A stretch of 7,166 bases of DNA from Bacteroidota bacterium (GTDB taxonomy: Bacteria > Bacteroidota > Bacteroidia > Flavobacteriales_D > Sanyastnellaceae): contig JAQCID010000055.1 in NCBI GenBank assembly GCA_027618855.1, forward strand, positions 1 to 7,166, given 5' to 3'. Position numbers and translations under genes: made by a program. The stretch's first letter is position 1. Every line of letters starts with the position of its first letter. Positions 6,934 through 7,166 of this stretch are shown piece by piece. The notes under the pieces are model-generated. The model had not been told where the DNA came from and ran no database searches. It was given only the letters and a program-made list of their open reading frames with translations.

Positions 6934-7166
6934 ATGAAAATGACATCCACAGAAACTGGGAGAAGGGGCGAATTGTTTGCAGAAAAATATCTAAAATCCA
7001 TTGGGTTTAAAATCATCGATAAAAACTGGAGGTGGCGAAAATGCGAAATCGACATCATTGCGATTCACAACGGTACGGTCGTTTTTCTTGAAGTGAAAAC
7101 CAGAGGAAGTAGCGCGCTTGATGAAGGTGTCGAGATAAAACAAGGGCAGAGACAACGAATAGTTGT
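6934..7166 (+). CDS. yraN: YraN/UPF0102 family protein, nuclease-like fold (N-terminal part)
   Basis: The frame is open for 77 codons from ATG 6934 and leaves the window; the family is usually about 115-130 residues, so roughly the last third is missing. ATG 6940 (third codon) is an alternative start, and no ribosome binding site decides between them. Family hallmarks appear in order: TGRRGELFAEKYLKSIGF (8-25), NWRWRKCEIDIIA (31-43) and VVFLEVKTR (49-57). Glu13, Asp40, Glu53 and Lys55 are in the places expected for a PD-(D/E)XK restriction endonuclease-like core. The family is widely conserved, but its biological role is not settled; a part in DNA processing has been proposed from the fold. 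The usual GEID is CEID here, a tolerated position in the family as I recall it. The upstream gene is on the same strand but a likely terminator lies between them. Confidence 0.9.
   Translation, partial: MKMTSTETGRRGELFAEKYLKSIGFKIIDKNWRWRKCEIDIIAIHNGTVVFLEVKTRGSSALDEGVEIKQGQRQRIV

Noticed and set aside
7042..7053. CEID in place of GEID in the YraN motif as a possible inactivating change
   Set aside because: The Gly position varies in the family, and the acidic and lysine residues of the core are all kept.

Overview
The window looks like chromosomal DNA of a marine-type member of the Bacteroidota, most likely Flavobacteriales (Cryomorphaceae/Schleiferiaceae-like). Three things point there: long secreted proteins built from DUF11, Ca-binding dockerin-like repeats and Cys-rich 'DECGVCGGD' and 'GCxDxTAxNY' modules; signal peptides that end in Ala-Gln or Gly-Gln; and a promoter of the Bacteroidota type (TTTG-N21-TAnnTTTG). 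The taxonomic placement is an inference from protein style, not from a marker gene.

Layout. Bases 1-2508 (minus) are the first 836 codons of a very long secreted protein that runs off the left edge; it has an Ig-like N-terminal domain, a DUF11 domain and the start of a Cys-rich module. A 278-bp gap follows, holding a good promoter for that gene and a terminator hairpin for the next one. Bases 2787-5108 (minus) encode a complete 773-residue secreted protein with a bacterial lysyl oxidase (LOX) domain. It keeps the three copper-binding histidines and both residues that form the lysyl tyrosylquinone cofactor, followed by dockerin-like, cohesin-like and C-terminal dockerin modules. Bases 5187-5762 (minus) are a decayed gene: the N-terminus of a secreted PQQ-type glucose/sorbosone dehydrogenase-like protein and a C-terminal dockerin, in one frame, interrupted by a TGA and lacking nearly all of the middle of the enzyme.

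A 245-bp divergent spacer separates this secreted-protein block from two plus-strand housekeeping-type genes: a membrane-anchored coiled-coil protein (6008-6868) and the first 77 codons of a YraN/UPF0102 family nuclease-fold protein (6934 to the right edge), with a likely terminator between them.

The three minus-strand genes all encode exported multidomain proteins, and two share a Ca-binding C-terminal module, so they plausibly act outside the cell on matrix or surface proteins. They do not look like one operon: the gene at the left edge has its own promoter and the LOX gene its own terminator. No RNA gene, CRISPR array, insertion sequence or phage gene was seen.
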